Source: Maniola hyperantus
Taxonomy: Eukaryota; Arthropoda; Insecta; Lepidoptera; Nymphalidae
Assembly (NCBI RefSeq): GCF_902806685.2
Contig: NC_048538.1
Coordinates: forward strand, 12,028,001 to 12,092,000
Reading direction: 5' to 3'
Length of the DNA stretch: 64,000 nucleotides
Each line of letters begins with the position of its first letter. Position 1 is the stretch's first letter. This document shows, piece after piece, positions 10,997 to 21,711 of the stretch. A program made the translations under genes and the position numbers. The notes under the pieces were generated by a model. The model was not told the DNA's origin. It did no database searches and saw nothing but the letters and a program-made list of their open reading frames with translations.

Positions 10997-11302
10997 ACAT
11001 ATACAAATGTAAATATATATTTTGTCACTGTGACAGTAATCAATGACCCGAGGCGCGACGCTCACGTTAATCACGTTCTAGATTGCGGATTTGACTTATT
11101 AGTGCATAATTAAATTAGGTTATGTGCGTATACGATAGGTTTTGACTAATGACTTGAGTAAGAGCAGCGCGATCAACAGATGACATGCAATTAATTGAAT
11201 TAATTGCTGAGCGAGCAAGAGCCATGCAGCCTCTCTCAACCGGCATATCTGGTGCATTGTAAATTACGATTGGGAAACTGGAAATCCGATGTTATGTTCT
11301 AC

Positions 11303-11333
11303 TTTTTAGGGGTCCGTATCTGCAGAGAAAAAA
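11303..11333 (-). mobile_element. Family B terminal scrap
   Basis: TTTTTAGGGGTCCGTATCT followed by an A-run matches the B terminus at 28475 and 1428. It directly abuts the start of the larger B copy at 11334. Confidence 0.6.
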
Positions 11334-11767
11334 AACTAGCCAAGGGCGAATCAGACTCGCGCACTGAGGGTTCCGTAGTACTGTCGTATTTTCTAGACAT
11401 TATGCATGATAAATCAAAAACTGTTATACATTTTTAAAAAAACTTTTTTAGAATGTAGAAGTGGAGACCTTTCATAATATGATACCCCACTTGGTATGTT
11501 AATCTTACTTTTAAAGTTGAAAATACTAATACTAATTCAAATGGATTTCATGAACACATTTTAATTTTTTTTTGTGATGTAATCATAAATTCACGGTTTT
11601 CGGGGTTTCCAGTTACGTGTGCTAGAAGACCTACCTGCCTCCCAAATTTCATGATTCTAGGTCAACGGAAAGTACTGTCTAGGTTTCTTGACAGACAGAC
11701 AGACAGACAACGAAGTGATCCTATAAGGGTTTCATTTTTTTCCTTTTGAGGTACGGAACCCTAAAAA
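11334..11767 (+). mobile_element. Family B element, nearly complete
   Basis: It starts CCAAGGGCGAATCAGACTCG, then GAGGGTTCCGTAGTAC, GATAAATCAAAAACTGTTAT, ATGATACCCCACTTGGTAT, the TTCATGATTCTAGGTCAACG block, a (GACA)n array at about 11691-11708, and ends GGTACGGAACCCTAAAAA. It shares its right end with an oppositely oriented copy. Confidence 0.87.
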
Positions 11768-12004
11768 GGAACCCTTGTAGGATCACTTTGTTTTCTGTAT
11801 ATGTGTACCTATCAAGACTGAATAGGGTACTTCCCGTTTACCTGGAATCATGAAAATTAGGAGGCAGCAATATCTTTTAGCACAAGTAAAGGGAAAAATC
11901 TGAAATACGCGAATTTGCGATAGCATCACAATAAAAATTTGTGTTATATCTTGTGGTACGGAACTCTTCAAGTGCGAATCCGACTCGCACTTGGCCGGTT
12001 TTTA
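11768..12004 (-). mobile_element. Family B element, inverted neighbour
   Basis: It continues directly from the copy at 11334 in the opposite direction: GGAACCCTTGTAGGATCACT, then GGAATCATGAAAATTAGG, and ends with CGACTCGCACTTGGCCGG at 11981-11998. The middle third is deleted, so the two arms are unequal. The tetranucleotide array is reduced to a TCTGTATATGTGT-like relic. Confidence 0.85.
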
Positions 12005-12109
12005 TTTTTGTAGTAGGTATACCTATTGTTGTATTGAGTAGTTTTCAAGTTTCTATTTTACCTGAGACCGACGAGGTCGTTCTAATTGGTAGCTACTTGA
12101 AAAATTTAC

Positions 12110-12385
12110 AGTACGCTTAGTACGAGATTTTGTCTCACCAACGTTGATAGGACTTTCGCGCTATAGTAAACTGGATCTTACCTACCTTGTTTTAAAGCTC
12201 AAGTTTGTCTACACATCTACAACCAGCGCTCCAAGCGGACACGTTGCGAAATTAAAATCAGTAGCATTGAATTTTTGACTTCAATTCAAGGCCATTTAGG
12301 TCAATTTTACTTTGACGTTATTGTGTTTCGACTCTCGAATTCTAGCAACGTTTGGTGAGACGTAAAATCTTATACTAAGCGTACG
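12110..12385 (-). mobile_element. Family K TIR element, second copy (276 bp)
   Basis: The TIRs are AGTACGCTTAGTACGAGATT on the left and its complement ending CTAAGCGTAC on the right. The interior blocks (AACCAGCGCTCCAAGCGGAC, TTGACTTCAATTCAAGGCC) are the reverse complement of those at 8186, so the element lies in the opposite orientation. About 20 bp shorter inside. Confidence 0.92.
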
Positions 12386-13011
12386 GGTAACTTTTTTTGG
12401 AATATCTGCATTTCGCATTTGCGGTACTTTTAATTCTACATTAATAAATTGGCTTTATAAGACGATCACCGATCTAGCTTGACTAAAACTGATCGCATAC
12501 TACGAAATAGCTTGCACGAGACAAGAGCTGCCAAAGGTTCTTATACAATAGTTGCGATGCGACGTCGCATCGTTGAAGGAATAAACCTATTTAAAAGTTA
12601 TTCAGAAAGTATTATACTAAACTTAAACGGTGTATTAAACTTAGACGGTCGACTACATTGTTCAAAAACTTATAAATTAGAAATAATAAATATTAAACGT
12701 GCGTAGTTGTTTGTAAAAACTTCTTTCTCCTAGTTAATCAAGTAAAATAGAAAAATACCTATAGTTTAGATAGAGTAGAGATAGTAGTAGATATAAGAAG
12801 ATAAGTGTGGGTGTCCGAAACAAATTTACAAACAAACTATCAGTCACCTATAAAGCTTTCTCTCACGATTTTATCCCCGTGAATTATGAACTTGTTGGAA
12901 TTTCATAACAATATTCTTTCGTAATGTCAGGATTTCTCTTTTTATATAGGTTTACGTTTTTACGTGACGTAAGATTTTAGTCAAAATATAAAAGTAGGTA
13001 CATATATAGTA
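12386..13011. other. Unassigned sequence with an 18-bp perfect palindrome
   Basis: CGATGCGACGTCGCATCG at 12555-12572 is a perfect palindrome containing GACGTC. It lies in an open frame (12479-12706, plus) of 75 codons that resembles nothing I know. No other recurring block is seen. Confidence 0.4.
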
Positions 13012-13165
13012 AGTACGCTACAGGTTAAGATGGCAATCGGGGAATGAGGCGGGGGGACGCCCCGTACATCCACACATCACCCGCACTCGACCGCACCGGA
13101 TTAGTGGGGGGGCTCTGCGGGTGTGCGGGGTGTACCCTCCCCGAATGCCATCTCGACTATAAGTA
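13012..13165. mobile_element. Family G GC-rich foldback MITE
   Basis: Left end AGTACGCTACAGGTTAAGAT, GC-rich centre (GGGGGGACGCCCCGTACATC), right end CCGAATGCCATCTCGACTAT. The right terminus has lost the GCGTACT block that the copy at 7541 keeps. Confidence 0.87.
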
Positions 13166-13478
13166 TGTAGGTGTAGAGAATAGTAAAACGTAGGACACAC
13201 GATTACGGCTGACAAGGCAATTAATAAGGGCAGATGGCGATTGAGCACGAGTCACCCGCCTGAGCGGTATTAATCATAGACAGCGTCCCCTATTACGTAT
13301 TGTTGTGTCCGTTTCATTAAGAATGACGACCAGCTACTTTAATACAGTCACCCAGTTATTTTGTGACTTTGGCATTAAAAAGATGATTTTAAAAACCCAA
13401 AAATAATTTTCTTAGCTTCATAGTATAACAGTTTATACTAGTTATTAAAAACATTAAGAAAAATTATGATAATATTAT
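13166..13478. other. Unassigned, possibly single copy
   Basis: 13195-13330 is GC-balanced (CACCCGCCTGAGCGGTATTA, ACAGCGTCCCCTATTACG) and has no second copy in the window. No frame is convincing. Confidence 0.3.
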
Positions 13479-13811
13479 ACTAGATGATGCTCGCGATTTC
13501 GTTCACGTGGATTTAGGTTTTTAAAATCCCGTGCGAACTCTTTGATTTTCCGGGATAAAAAATATTAAATGTCCTTTTCCGGGATACATGTTAATTCTCC
13601 AAAAAATCGGTTAAATTTTAAATTGAACGGATTTTTGAAAATGCTGTAATAACTCTTTGAGTTTCAAGTACCAAAATTAAGGCATGTCCTTCTCCGGTAT
13701 TCAAGCTATATCGGTAGCAAATTTTGTCAAAATGGGTTTACACGGATGGGCTGTGAAAAGCTAGCAAACAGAAAGGCAGACACTTTTGCATTTATAACGT
13801 TAGTACGGATA
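13479..13811 (+). mobile_element. Family A element with duplicated middle module
   Basis: It starts ACTAGATGATGCTCGCGATT and runs through AACTCTTTGATTTTCCGGGA to a CCTTTTCCGGGATACATG block. Then a second GGATTTTTGAAAAT...AACTCTTTGAGTTTC...GTCCTTCTCCGG module follows before the normal CCGTG-type block, a short GACA relic and TTTATAACGTTAGTACGGAT. Confidence 0.85.
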
Positions 13812-14250
13812 TAAAAATAGTGTACCTACTATCGATATACTCGTCATTCAAACATTTCTACACGATATAGTAAGTACCATTTTTGATTTTTATATTACAA
13901 AACAGAGTGACATGGGACGTACTTAGCATTGGATTGTGGCAATATTGCATTAATAAAATAAAACATCTGCTAATTAATATATTGGCTAAGAAAAAAGTGT
14001 ATTCAACTTCACTGTTTTTTTTTTTATATTGTTGCTGATATAGTCATTATTATCCATTGAAATATTACAATACGAACGCTAGAAACTGTTACAAGACCTA
14101 GTTTTACAATGTAACCGCGACCTTTTGTCTTTATGATGCTATTTAACCAGGATGTAATTATTTTTTCCAGTTTCGCTTGATGTTAAAGACATCTTGTGCG
14201 ATGTATAAGTATATTTAAATATAAATTGCTACGCTAAGTATAAAGTACTA
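13812..14250. other. AT-rich stretch, nothing recognised
   Basis: Long T-run near 14017-14028. No recurring block or frame of interest. Confidence 0.35.
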
Positions 14251-14475
14251 ACTTACTTTTCGGAGTAATGAGCAATTACTCCGAAAATCACGGTGAAGGA
14301 AAACATCGTGAGAGTTTACTCACGATGTTTTCCTACATACCTTGAGAGTTCTCCATAATATTCTAAAAGGTGTTTGAAGTCTGCCAATCAAAAAAATTTT
14401 ACTAGGTATGGCCAAACCCTTCTCATTCTGACATGATCTCCGTACTCAGTAGTGAGCCGGTGATGAAGTAGTAAT
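14251..14475 (+). mobile_element. SINE-1 fragment with two hairpin expansions
   Basis: The SINE blocks TAACTT.CTTTTCGGAGT, CGGTGAAGGAAAACATCGTG, CTTGAGAGTTCTCCATAAT, TGAAGTCTGCCAATC and AGTGAGCCGGTGATG are in order. Two extra inverted copies interrupt them: TTTTCGGAGTAAT is followed by its complement (14257-14287), and AGGAAAACATCGTGAG by its complement (14297-14334). The tRNA head is missing. Confidence 0.87.
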
Positions 14476-14492
14476 AAAAACATGATATATAT

Positions 14493-14602
14493 AAATCTGC
14501 CAATCCGCACTTGGCCAGCGTGGTGGACTATGGCCAGACCGATCTCTTACTGAGAAGAGACCCGTGCGTAATGAGCCGGTAATGTGATGATCATGATGAT
14601 AT
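14493..14602 (+). mobile_element. SINE-1 fragment, 3' part
   Basis: CTGCCAATCCGCACTTGGCC, GCGTGGTGGACTATGGCC and ATGAGCCGGTAATG, ending in a degenerate (ATG)n tail. It repeats the 3' part of the SINE just upstream (14380-14470), so the pair is either two insertions or a partial tandem duplication. Confidence 0.85.
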
Positions 14603-14619
14603 ATTATAAATATAACTGT

Positions 14620-14830
14620 ACTAGATGATACCCGCGACTTTGTCCGCATGGATTTAGGTTTTTTAAAATCCCATTGGAACTCTTTGATTTCCCGGGATTA
14701 AGACTAGCCTATGTTCTTCCCCGGGATCCAAGCTATTTCTGAATCAAATTTCGTCAAAATCGGATGGGCCGTGAAAGGCTAGCAGACAGACAGACAAACA
14801 CACTTTTACATTTATAATATTAGAATGGAT
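14620..14830 (+). mobile_element. Family A element, complete
   Basis: ACTAGATGATACCCGCGACT head, then GGAACTCTTTGATTTCCCGG, CTTCCCCGGGATCCAAGCTA, GGGCCGTGAAAGGCTAGC, a (GACA)n array near 14779-14796 and the terminus TTTATAATATTAGAATGGAT. No coding capacity. Confidence 0.9.
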
Positions 14831-15093
14831 ATGGATATCATTCATAGACTAAACACTCTATATAATTTCATGAAGCATATTTTAGAGTGAAATGTTGTAG
14901 CTTTCGCAGTGAATTATTGGAATTTCTTCTCATTACCACTGTCACTCGTCGCGTCTACACTGCACACTTATCATCAACACGATAGTGTCGTTGTTGGAAA
15001 TAAAATATGTGAGAATATCAGCATTAGAGTCTAAAAATCGTAGTAGAAAATGTCAAACTATTTTATTTAAATATTGTTTTAGACCACTAAAAC

Positions 15094-15312
15094 CAGTGCG
15101 GATTGGTAGACTTCACACACCTTTGAAAACATTATAAAGAACTCTCAGGCATGCAGGTTTCCTCACGATGTTTTCCTTCACCGTTAAAGCAAGTGATAAT
15201 TTTAATTAATAAAAACGCACATAACTCCGAAAAGCTAGAGGTGCGTGCCCGGCATCGAACCCCCTACCTCAGATTAGAAGGCGGGCGTCCTAACCACTTG
15301 GCCATCATAGCT
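15094..15312 (-). mobile_element. SINE-1 copy lacking the tail
   Basis: It runs from GTGCGGATTGGTAGACTTCA to the tRNA-like head (CGGCATCGAACCCCCTACCT, then CCTAACCACTTGGCCATCAT). The B box has one change (GGCATCGAACC). The 3' third and (ATG)n tail are missing. Confidence 0.88.
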
Positions 15313-16210
15313 TGTAAATCCATATCTTTACAAAAATATATTAGGTATATATATCTAACTAAGATGCTATCAATTTTACTCATTTTATTCATAAATTAAG
15401 CAACAATTACTCGTAATACTTACGTAATATGAATATACTTGTATTTTACAATCATAATGTTAATAAAAAAATATTATTCATGTAATAATGCATACCAAGA
15501 ATGAAGCTCCCAGAGATTTACGTAATTGCTATTACGAGAACTCACACGTAATAGAGCCCCACGTATAGGTCTCCTTAATGACATTTTACTTGCGTGATTG
15601 TTGCTGTCACGACGTCAAAGTGGAAGGGAGGCGGTTAATTAAAACTTCTCGGAGCTACAGGTTTTATTATTGTACCGCTCAGGATAACTTACTTGTCAAG
15701 TAATCTTCTTATGCTTTGAATAAGCGTTATACGACTGGAGATGCTTCAAAACATCGTGCAGCCTCGACCTATTTTTCTGTGCTATATTGTCCCACATAGT
15801 GATTGTAGACTTTTTCTGACTATTATCATTTTGCAAAAAAGAGCTCTGATCTGATGACATATATACTATTAGAAGTGTGCCATTCGGATTACACTAATCC
15901 CTTCGTGAAATTTTTTGAAAAATTAAAACAAACATGCAGTAGGTGTTTTAAAAAATATGTTTCAATCTTTATAAACAAAGAGAGTGTCCACAAAATTGAC
16001 TTACCTACTTACTAGAAACTTTATCGTCTGCTTAAAGTACAAAAATCCTTTGTTGGTTGTTGCTATTACATAAAACAAAGTAAAAATACACTTATTAAGT
16101 CATGGCTATACTAAGATAAACAAATTCCTTTATGACAAAATTATGTGGAAGCCGTGGAAGCAACCGGCTGAGCTTTCGGTTGCCCACAAGATAGTGTAAT
16201 AAATTGCCGT
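15313..16210. other. Possibly single-copy stretch with a small hairpin
   Basis: 15490-15690 is of higher complexity (GATTTACGTAATTGCTATTA, GTCACGACGTCAAAGTGGAA) with no copy elsewhere here. A hairpin with stem GCAACCG/CGGTTGC lies at 16159-16183. No gene is recognised. Confidence 0.3.
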
Positions 16211-16350
16211 ATTAAAAATACGAAAGTGTGTTTGTTTATTGGTTGGTTGGTTTGGTCTTCAATCACGTCGCAACGTAGCAGTCGATTGACAATGATTTTT
16301 TGAAGGGTGAGTAACATAGGCTACTTTTTATCACGGAAAATCAAAGATGA
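16211..16350 (-). mobile_element. Variant of family A (GGTT-array type), truncated
   Basis: ATTAAAAATACGAAAGTGTG, a (GGTT)n-like run TTGGTTGGTTGG, then CTTCAATCACGTCGCAACG and GGCTACTTTTTATCACGGAA. The fuller copy is at 33601. The array is GGTT instead of GTCT, but the outer blocks are those of family A. Confidence 0.72.
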
Positions 16351-17477
16351 ATTTTGAAATTTTATAATTCTAAAGTACATGTAATTGTATGTCTAAAGAG
16401 ATATAAAATAATTTCTTACCGTGGTGTAGATAGCCGTTTGAAAATCTCATAAGCACATAGAAGATATTATGAGTCTTTCGGGCATGTCTTACCAATGGCC
16501 GAAACTGACAATGTTCGAGACACTGGTCGCTTGGGAGAAGAAGAATAATAACCAACATAAGTCATACGTAATAACCAGGATTTCCTAATTAATCCACTCA
16601 TATATAACGCATTGAGTGACAATATTGTCTTAGCTGGAATATATTGAACTAAATACATGACTAAACAGATGATTAATGATTTGGGGATTATGCTAGTAAG
16701 GGCCTCATTATTATAATTAATTAATATGGTGATTAATTTTAATCAATTTATTATAACGCAAACCACAAAGGATTTTTAATATTAATATAATTGATAGGGA
16801 CTTATGTATTTTGTAACGGGTGATTAGGAATCAATTTTAATTAGTGCAAGTGCATTTGATGTCATATACCTACTACTGCTATGATAAAAATATTAACGTA
16901 GCACAGAATTCAAGATCATAATTTTTAAGGGCAATAAACTCGTCTAAAAAGATTGTAGGTAGATTAATTCTTACGTAGATACTTGCGCGTAGGTAGGTAC
17001 TAGAATGAAGAAAGATATAACTTTATTTCCTAGAAAACTTTACAATACATATAAGGTTTATTTTTATTCGTAGAGCCACTTTTAACTTGCTTGTTAGAGA
17101 ATACACGTGCCATTGCTTGGAGACATCTTCGTATAGTAGTATTATGCAAGACTGCAATTTCACCAAGTGCAGTGGAGTGATCCCTTATCGGGCACCTACA
17201 GACTGAATAAAGCCAAACATTTGAGATATTGACTTCAATAGAAGTCAAGCTAAATATATTGGATAATTCGTCTCCTATAGATATCCTAGTTTTGTTAATT
17301 TGGTGATTCCAAGCAGATCTTCGGCGTCCGCTCTAAATTATCTATCATTTAAAATACAGGTAGCATTATTTCATTATGAGACTTAGAAGTACAAGTTTCA
17401 TTTCTAATTATATTTTATAAAATAATATCACGATAATATTTGATATTATTCCATTGTTTTAAATAGTTTGTCCGTTC
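16351..17477. other. Long AT-rich stretch, nothing recognised
   Basis: No recurring block, no coding frame of interest; the open frames at 16370-16658 and 17030-17248 (minus) have no recognisable motif. Confidence 0.35.
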
Positions 17478-17625
17478 TGAGTGAACAGAAACAAAAGCCG
17501 TATTGTGGGATATTACAATCACAGTTGTTTACTTGTTAGGCTAATGGCAATCGCCAACATCCGCTATTGTCTGAATTGGTAAGGTTGAGGATTATAGTGA
17601 CCTTTATTAGGTATTTCAATAACTG
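17478..17625 (-). repeat. Family V repeat, inverted partner of 19655
   Basis: Its reverse complement matches 19655-19800 over about 140 bp: ATTGCCATTAGCCTAACAAG against ATTACCATTAGCGTAACAAG, and the CCCACAATA..GCTTTTGTTTCT block. The function and full boundaries are unknown. Confidence 0.75.
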
Positions 17626-17666
17626 ACAACGTTGCTATCGCTGGTGATTATTAGATTAAAACTCAT

Positions 17667-17872
17667 CTAAATATATAAAAGACTGACTGAATGATCTATC
17701 AACGCACAGCTCAAACTACTGGACGGATCGGGCTGAAATTTTGCATGCAGATAGCTATTATAACCTAGGCATCCGCTAAGAAAGAATTTTTGAAAATTCG
17801 ACCCCTAAAGGGGTGAAATAGGGGTTTTAAATTTGTGTAGTCTACGCGGACGAAGTCGCGAGCATAAGCTGG
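17667..17872 (-). mobile_element. Family D element, near complete
   Basis: On plus it starts CTAAATATATAAAAGACTGA with a short (GACT)n, then TCAACGCACAGCTCAAACTA, GATCGGGCTGAAATTTTGCA, CCCCTAAAGGGGTGAAATAG, and ends CGGACGAAGTCGCGAGCATA. Its minus-strand head is the same CGACTTCGTCCGCG block that begins family A, though the bodies differ. Confidence 0.9.
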
Positions 17873-18104
17873 TTTATTTATAAAAGGCTTACGCTTTATT
17901 CTGAGAGACCTTTTTTGTATTCCATTCTGAGAGGAGACACCTGCTCAGTTGTGGGCTGACGATTTTGTTAGTCGTGGGTAACAGCTGAAACGTATTTTCA
18001 AAACTGACAGTAGCTATATTCAAGACGAACATATTCAGAGTCTCTCAAAGCCGGGTAATTTTGTTTCAAAGTACTTACACTAAGAGATGTGTATCATGAT
18101 ATAT

Positions 18105-18272
18105 TTTTTACAGAATATTAGCCAAGTTTATCATGCTGACTAATATTCCCCTTTCCCCTCCAATTAAGCTTGTGCTAGGGGTAGGTACGACAGTAGTGCA
18201 ACGGGTGGGACTTGAATCGGCGACCTTTTAGTTTTCAGTCCGCTCCTTTAACCGTTGAGCTATCGAGGCTCT
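18105..18272 (-). mobile_element. SINE-2 copy, tRNA-derived
   Basis: The minus strand starts GAGCCTCGATAGCTCAACGG (A-box side), has a B-box-like GATTCAAGTCCCACC segment, then CGTACCTACCCCTAGC and GGAGGGGAAAGGGGAATAT. The 3' end holds a short inverted repeat GAATATTAG/CTAATATTC before a T-rich (on plus) terminus. Second copy at 29071. Confidence 0.88.
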
Positions 18273-19010
18273 AAATATTACAATATATTATTATAATATT
18301 ATACAGTGCTTTGAATAGGTATTTCATATATGTACATATATATGTATATGCTATACAATTTCAAACATAAAAGACGTTAACTCAATATATAGCATAACGT
18401 AAAATTCCATCTGGTTTCGCGCTTGATTTATCATTAATTTATTTAATCCCGTTTAACAAAGTTACAATAGGGCCATTAACAATTGAAGCGCACTTCTGAA
18501 CTAATTAAAAATGGGCGCGTCTTCAGCACAATTTAGACTATTTAAGTGCTTACGCGGCTCGTTTCTGTCCAAGTTGTTTCGAATAAAGAATTAATTATGA
18601 AGTGGAGGCCAAGTTGGCGTTGGAGCGGGCGACTTGCGAGGAGTTTGAACCGGTTACAATTTGTGGGAAAGTAGCAGATGTGACGCGGGAAACTTGGACG
18701 GCTCGTACACACGCTTTGTTGCCTTCTCGGATGATAAACTTGATTTAAATCGCAGATTGCAGGTGTTTTAAATATGAAGACTGAGTAAGTTGCTCTATTT
18801 CAACTGTTCGAGTTCAGCTGGCGTTGACTACATGAATAAAAATACATTAAAGATGAACAGAACAACCTATTTTGAGAAATGGAATGTATTCTATTATTAT
18901 AAGTGCAAAAGTGTGTCTATCAGTTATCATTTCACGACTCAACCGCTGGATCACTGAATGGCTAGAGATAAACTTGTCTTAAATCGCAGATTTCAAATAT
19001 AGTACGCGAT
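18273..19010. other. Possible conserved non-coding stretch
   Basis: 18455-18725 is of high complexity with no second copy here. It contains TAATTA/TTAATTA cores (AACTAATTAAAA, AAGAATTAATTATG) and GC-balanced blocks (GGAGCGGGCGACTTGCGAGG). The homeodomain-type cores are too short to prove regulation. An alternating ATGTACATATATATGTATAT run lies at 18329-18350. Confidence 0.3.
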
Positions 19011-19466
19011 AGGCTCGCGCAATGAGGGTTCCGTACTACAGTTGTATTTTTTCGACATTTTGCACGTTAATTCAAAAACAATGATGCATAAAAATAAAAA
19101 TAAATCTATTTTGGAACGCACAGGTTCCTTTCATATGATACCCCACTTGATCTAGTTATCTTACGTCAAAAATTATATAAATTATATTAAATAATAATAC
19201 TAATTATTAGTTCATGACCACAATTTAATTTTTGTTGTGTGATGCAACCACAAATTAAAGGTTTTCAGATTTTTTCCCGAATGTCTGCTAAAAGACCTAC
19301 CTACCTACCAAGTTTCATGATTCTAGGTCAACGGGAAGTACCCTGTAGGTTTCTTGACAGACCGACAGACAGACAGACAGACAGACAACAAAGTGATCCT
19401 ATAAGGGTTCCGTTTTTCCTTTTGGGAAACCCTATAACCCTAAAACCCTACCCTATAACCCTAAAA
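19011..19466 (+). mobile_element. Family B element, nearly complete
   Basis: It starts GGCTCGCGCAATGAGGGTTC and runs through CATATGATACCCCACTTGAT, GTTTCATGATTCTAGGTCAA and GGAAGTACCCTGTAGG to a (GACA)n array at about 19363-19386. Its last 40 bp carry a small duplication of the CCCTATAACCCTAAAA terminus. The extreme CCAAGTGCGAGTC end is missing. Confidence 0.88.
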
Positions 19467-19654
19467 ATATAATCATTCATCTTTAATTCTTTAACATGTT
19501 TAATATATACCTACAAGTACAGAAACCCTTTCTTGTGAACTTAAAATATAAGAAATGAAAAAGATAAAAGCAGGGTAATAATACAGATTTCAAAAAGAAT
19601 TGTAATTAAAACCCCATGGTTGTATCATTAAAAACGATAGCCCGCGGTGTCCTT

Positions 19655-19800
19655 TATAGAAATACCCAATAACGGTCAGTATTTTCCTTAACCTGAGCAA
19701 TTGAGACAACGGCGAATGTCGGCTATTACCATTAGCGTAACAAGTAAACAGCTATGATTGTAGTGCCCCACAATAGAGCTTTTGTTTCTATTATCTGTCG
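19655..19800 (+). repeat. Family V repeat, inverted partner of 17478
   Basis: It shares with the reverse complement of 17478-17625 the blocks GAAATACCCAATAA.GGTCA, CAAGTAAACAGCTATGATTG and CCCCACAATAGAGCTTTTGT. Identity looks like roughly three quarters by eye. Confidence 0.75.
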
Positions 19801-20294
19801 AATGCGACAGACTTATTTGCTATATTATTATAACTAGATAGGAATGGTGTGCTGTGATGAATTTCAATTCGTCCAATCTCTAAAGTACCTATATAAAAAA
19901 TAAAACAATTGTTTGTCTGTGTGTTTATAAGACTTCGAAACATCTTAGTGAATTTCTATACGAGTTTCACCAACACTAAGAAAAAATTAATAATAAAGGT
20001 TTAAGCATCTTCCGAACCTGCGCGACCAAAGCGCAAACGAATCAGGAACGTCGATACCCCTACGCGACTACAATGCGTTTCAACCGCGCCTGCAGAATGG
20101 GACGCACGCGTCTAGTGGTCGGCAACAATGCACACAAATGAGGTTTGCGATTTGCACTGTACTCGCGTAGGTGTGCACGCATAGATTCGCGTCGTGGACG
20201 CTCCCGAGTCCCGCATCCCGCATTCATGACACGCAGGTGTGACCGTAGCTTTAAACACGTACACTAAGCCAATGGTTAAGTTGAGGAAGTAAAG
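19801..20294. other. Unassigned GC-rich patch
   Basis: 20010-20255 is unusually rich in CG dinucleotides for the window (GACGCACGCGTCTAGTGG, GATTCGCGTCGTGGACGC). I find no second copy, no inverted termini and no long frame. It could be an old MITE or a conserved element. Confidence 0.35.
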
Positions 20295-20364
20295 GTAGCC
20301 TTAAGCTTTTGACCTGAAAACACGCTACTAAAAGCATGTTTTCAGGTCAAAAGCTCAAAGGTAC
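20295..20364. repeat. 70-bp imperfect palindrome
   Basis: The arms 20295-20326 and 20333-20364 are reverse complements with about five differences, sharing AGCTTTTGACCTGAAAACA. A 6-bp loop separates them. Probably a minimal foldback sequence. Confidence 0.85.
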
Positions 20365-20449
20365 ATACCCTAAATGCTAACATTAATGTACAGCTAGTAA
20401 AACCATTGTTTCATTGTGTTGTACTTCACCGACCCACTGTTACTGAACT

Positions 20450-20570
20450 AAGTATTCATAGGCCGCACGTCATGCTGTGTTCAACAATCAATCCGCCAGG
20501 CGAGTGTCAGCGACAGCGCTCGTTTGTTCGCCATTATGTCTGTACGTACACGCCTGAACAAATGTTCACG
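20450..20570 (+). repeat. Family M repeat, copy 1
   Basis: It shares CAG(C/T)GACAGCGCTCGTTTG and CACCATTATGTC-like blocks with 23740 and 26755. The borders are unclear. Nothing indicates its class. Confidence 0.55.
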
Positions 20571-20704
20571 TTTATTATACACTCGTATATACAGTAATAG
20601 GTTCCTAATGGATTCTGCGAAACTATTTCTTTGGTGTCTACACTAAAAACTAAAATATTTATGTATAGAAGTATAGTAACTAATCAATCAATCTATGTAT
20701 TTGT

Positions 20705-20953
20705 ATTGCTGGACATATACCCACCCGATAGCGTGCCACCACATCAAACACGGGCCTCCATCTTCTTCCTCCACCCACTTCCCGCCACCTTCTTGAAGTA
20801 GCCAGTCCAGTGGACTGGCAGTTCTCCCACGCTACGCTTGACGCCACGCGGTCTCCACTTCAGAACACATTTGCCAGCCATCAAGTTTTGCGACAGAAAG
20901 GAACCTACCACTGCCATTTCAACTTGCTAATCCGTTGGGCTATGTCGGTCACT
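20705..20953 (-). pseudogene. RTE-type LINE ORF2 C-terminal remnant
   Basis: On the minus strand it begins with a readable VTDIAQRISKLKWQW, a motif I associate with the far C-terminus of RTE-clade reverse transcriptase ORFs, then decays through frameshifts and stops to the ATGTCCAGCAAT end that in intact copies encodes the terminal VQQW. Not functional. Confidence 0.72.
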
Positions 20954-21271
20954 ATGGTACATTAATAATTGGTATTGTAAGTAATATTTCCTTAGAACTA
21001 ATTAATTATCCAGATATATAAAGACACTTTCATCACAATATGTTACATATACCATAAAATATACTACAATAAAGATCAAGTAAGGGTCAAGCGTTAGGTA
21101 ATTACTTAGAGTCGAAGCTATTTTTCTAAAATGTTAGTCTTCTTACAGACATCTTTGTTATAGATTGACCTATATCTTCACTATAGTCTGGTATAACTTT
21201 GTTTAAATAACTAAGAATTTATTTATTAAATCTTAAAGCTTAATTCACACAAAAGTAGGTATATAGGTACT

Positions 21272-21660
21272 CATGGATAGACGCCCAATGCTGGACAGAG
21301 ATCTCTTGTAGAGTCTTCCACGCACTGCTGTCTGGATCCAACGGCTCTCTGCGACTCCTTTGATTTCTCATATCATTAACAATGGGGCGTCTGCCAACGC
21401 TGTGTTTTCCTGTGCGAGGTCACCATTTAAGCATCTTGGGACACCTATCGGCGATTCGAACTGTGTGCCCCGCCCATTGCCACTTCGGTTGGCTTACGTC
21501 GGTTACTCTCGTTACTCCATTTTACTCTCCTCATTTCTGATCTGATTTGCTCACGTAGAGAAACTCCGAATATAGCTCTCTCCATCGGCTGCTGAGTGAC
21601 TGAGCTTTCTAATGAGATCCAAGTTTGTAACCATGTTTGGAATCTATGTATTATCACTGG
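21272..21660 (-). pseudogene. RTE-type LINE ORF2 C-terminal remnant, longest copy
   Basis: The minus strand reads PMERAIFGVSLREQIRSE, continues through a KWSN.. region that matches the usual TKVTDI block with a frame slip, and then GGAH-type residues corresponding to WAGHIAR. Further along it decays toward the region encoding GRRP.RW and VQQW. Several stops and shifts are present, and the catalytic RT domain is absent. Confidence 0.78.
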
Positions 21661-21711
21661 TAATACGCACTGTTCGAAAACTGCCCTTCAAGCACTAAGA
21701 AATTGTCTACT

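Noticed and set aside
19428..19466. Telomere-like CCCTAAAA repeats
   Set aside because: Explained by local duplication of the family B terminus (GGAACCCTAAAA). Lepidopteran telomeres use TTAGG, which is not seen in tandem here.
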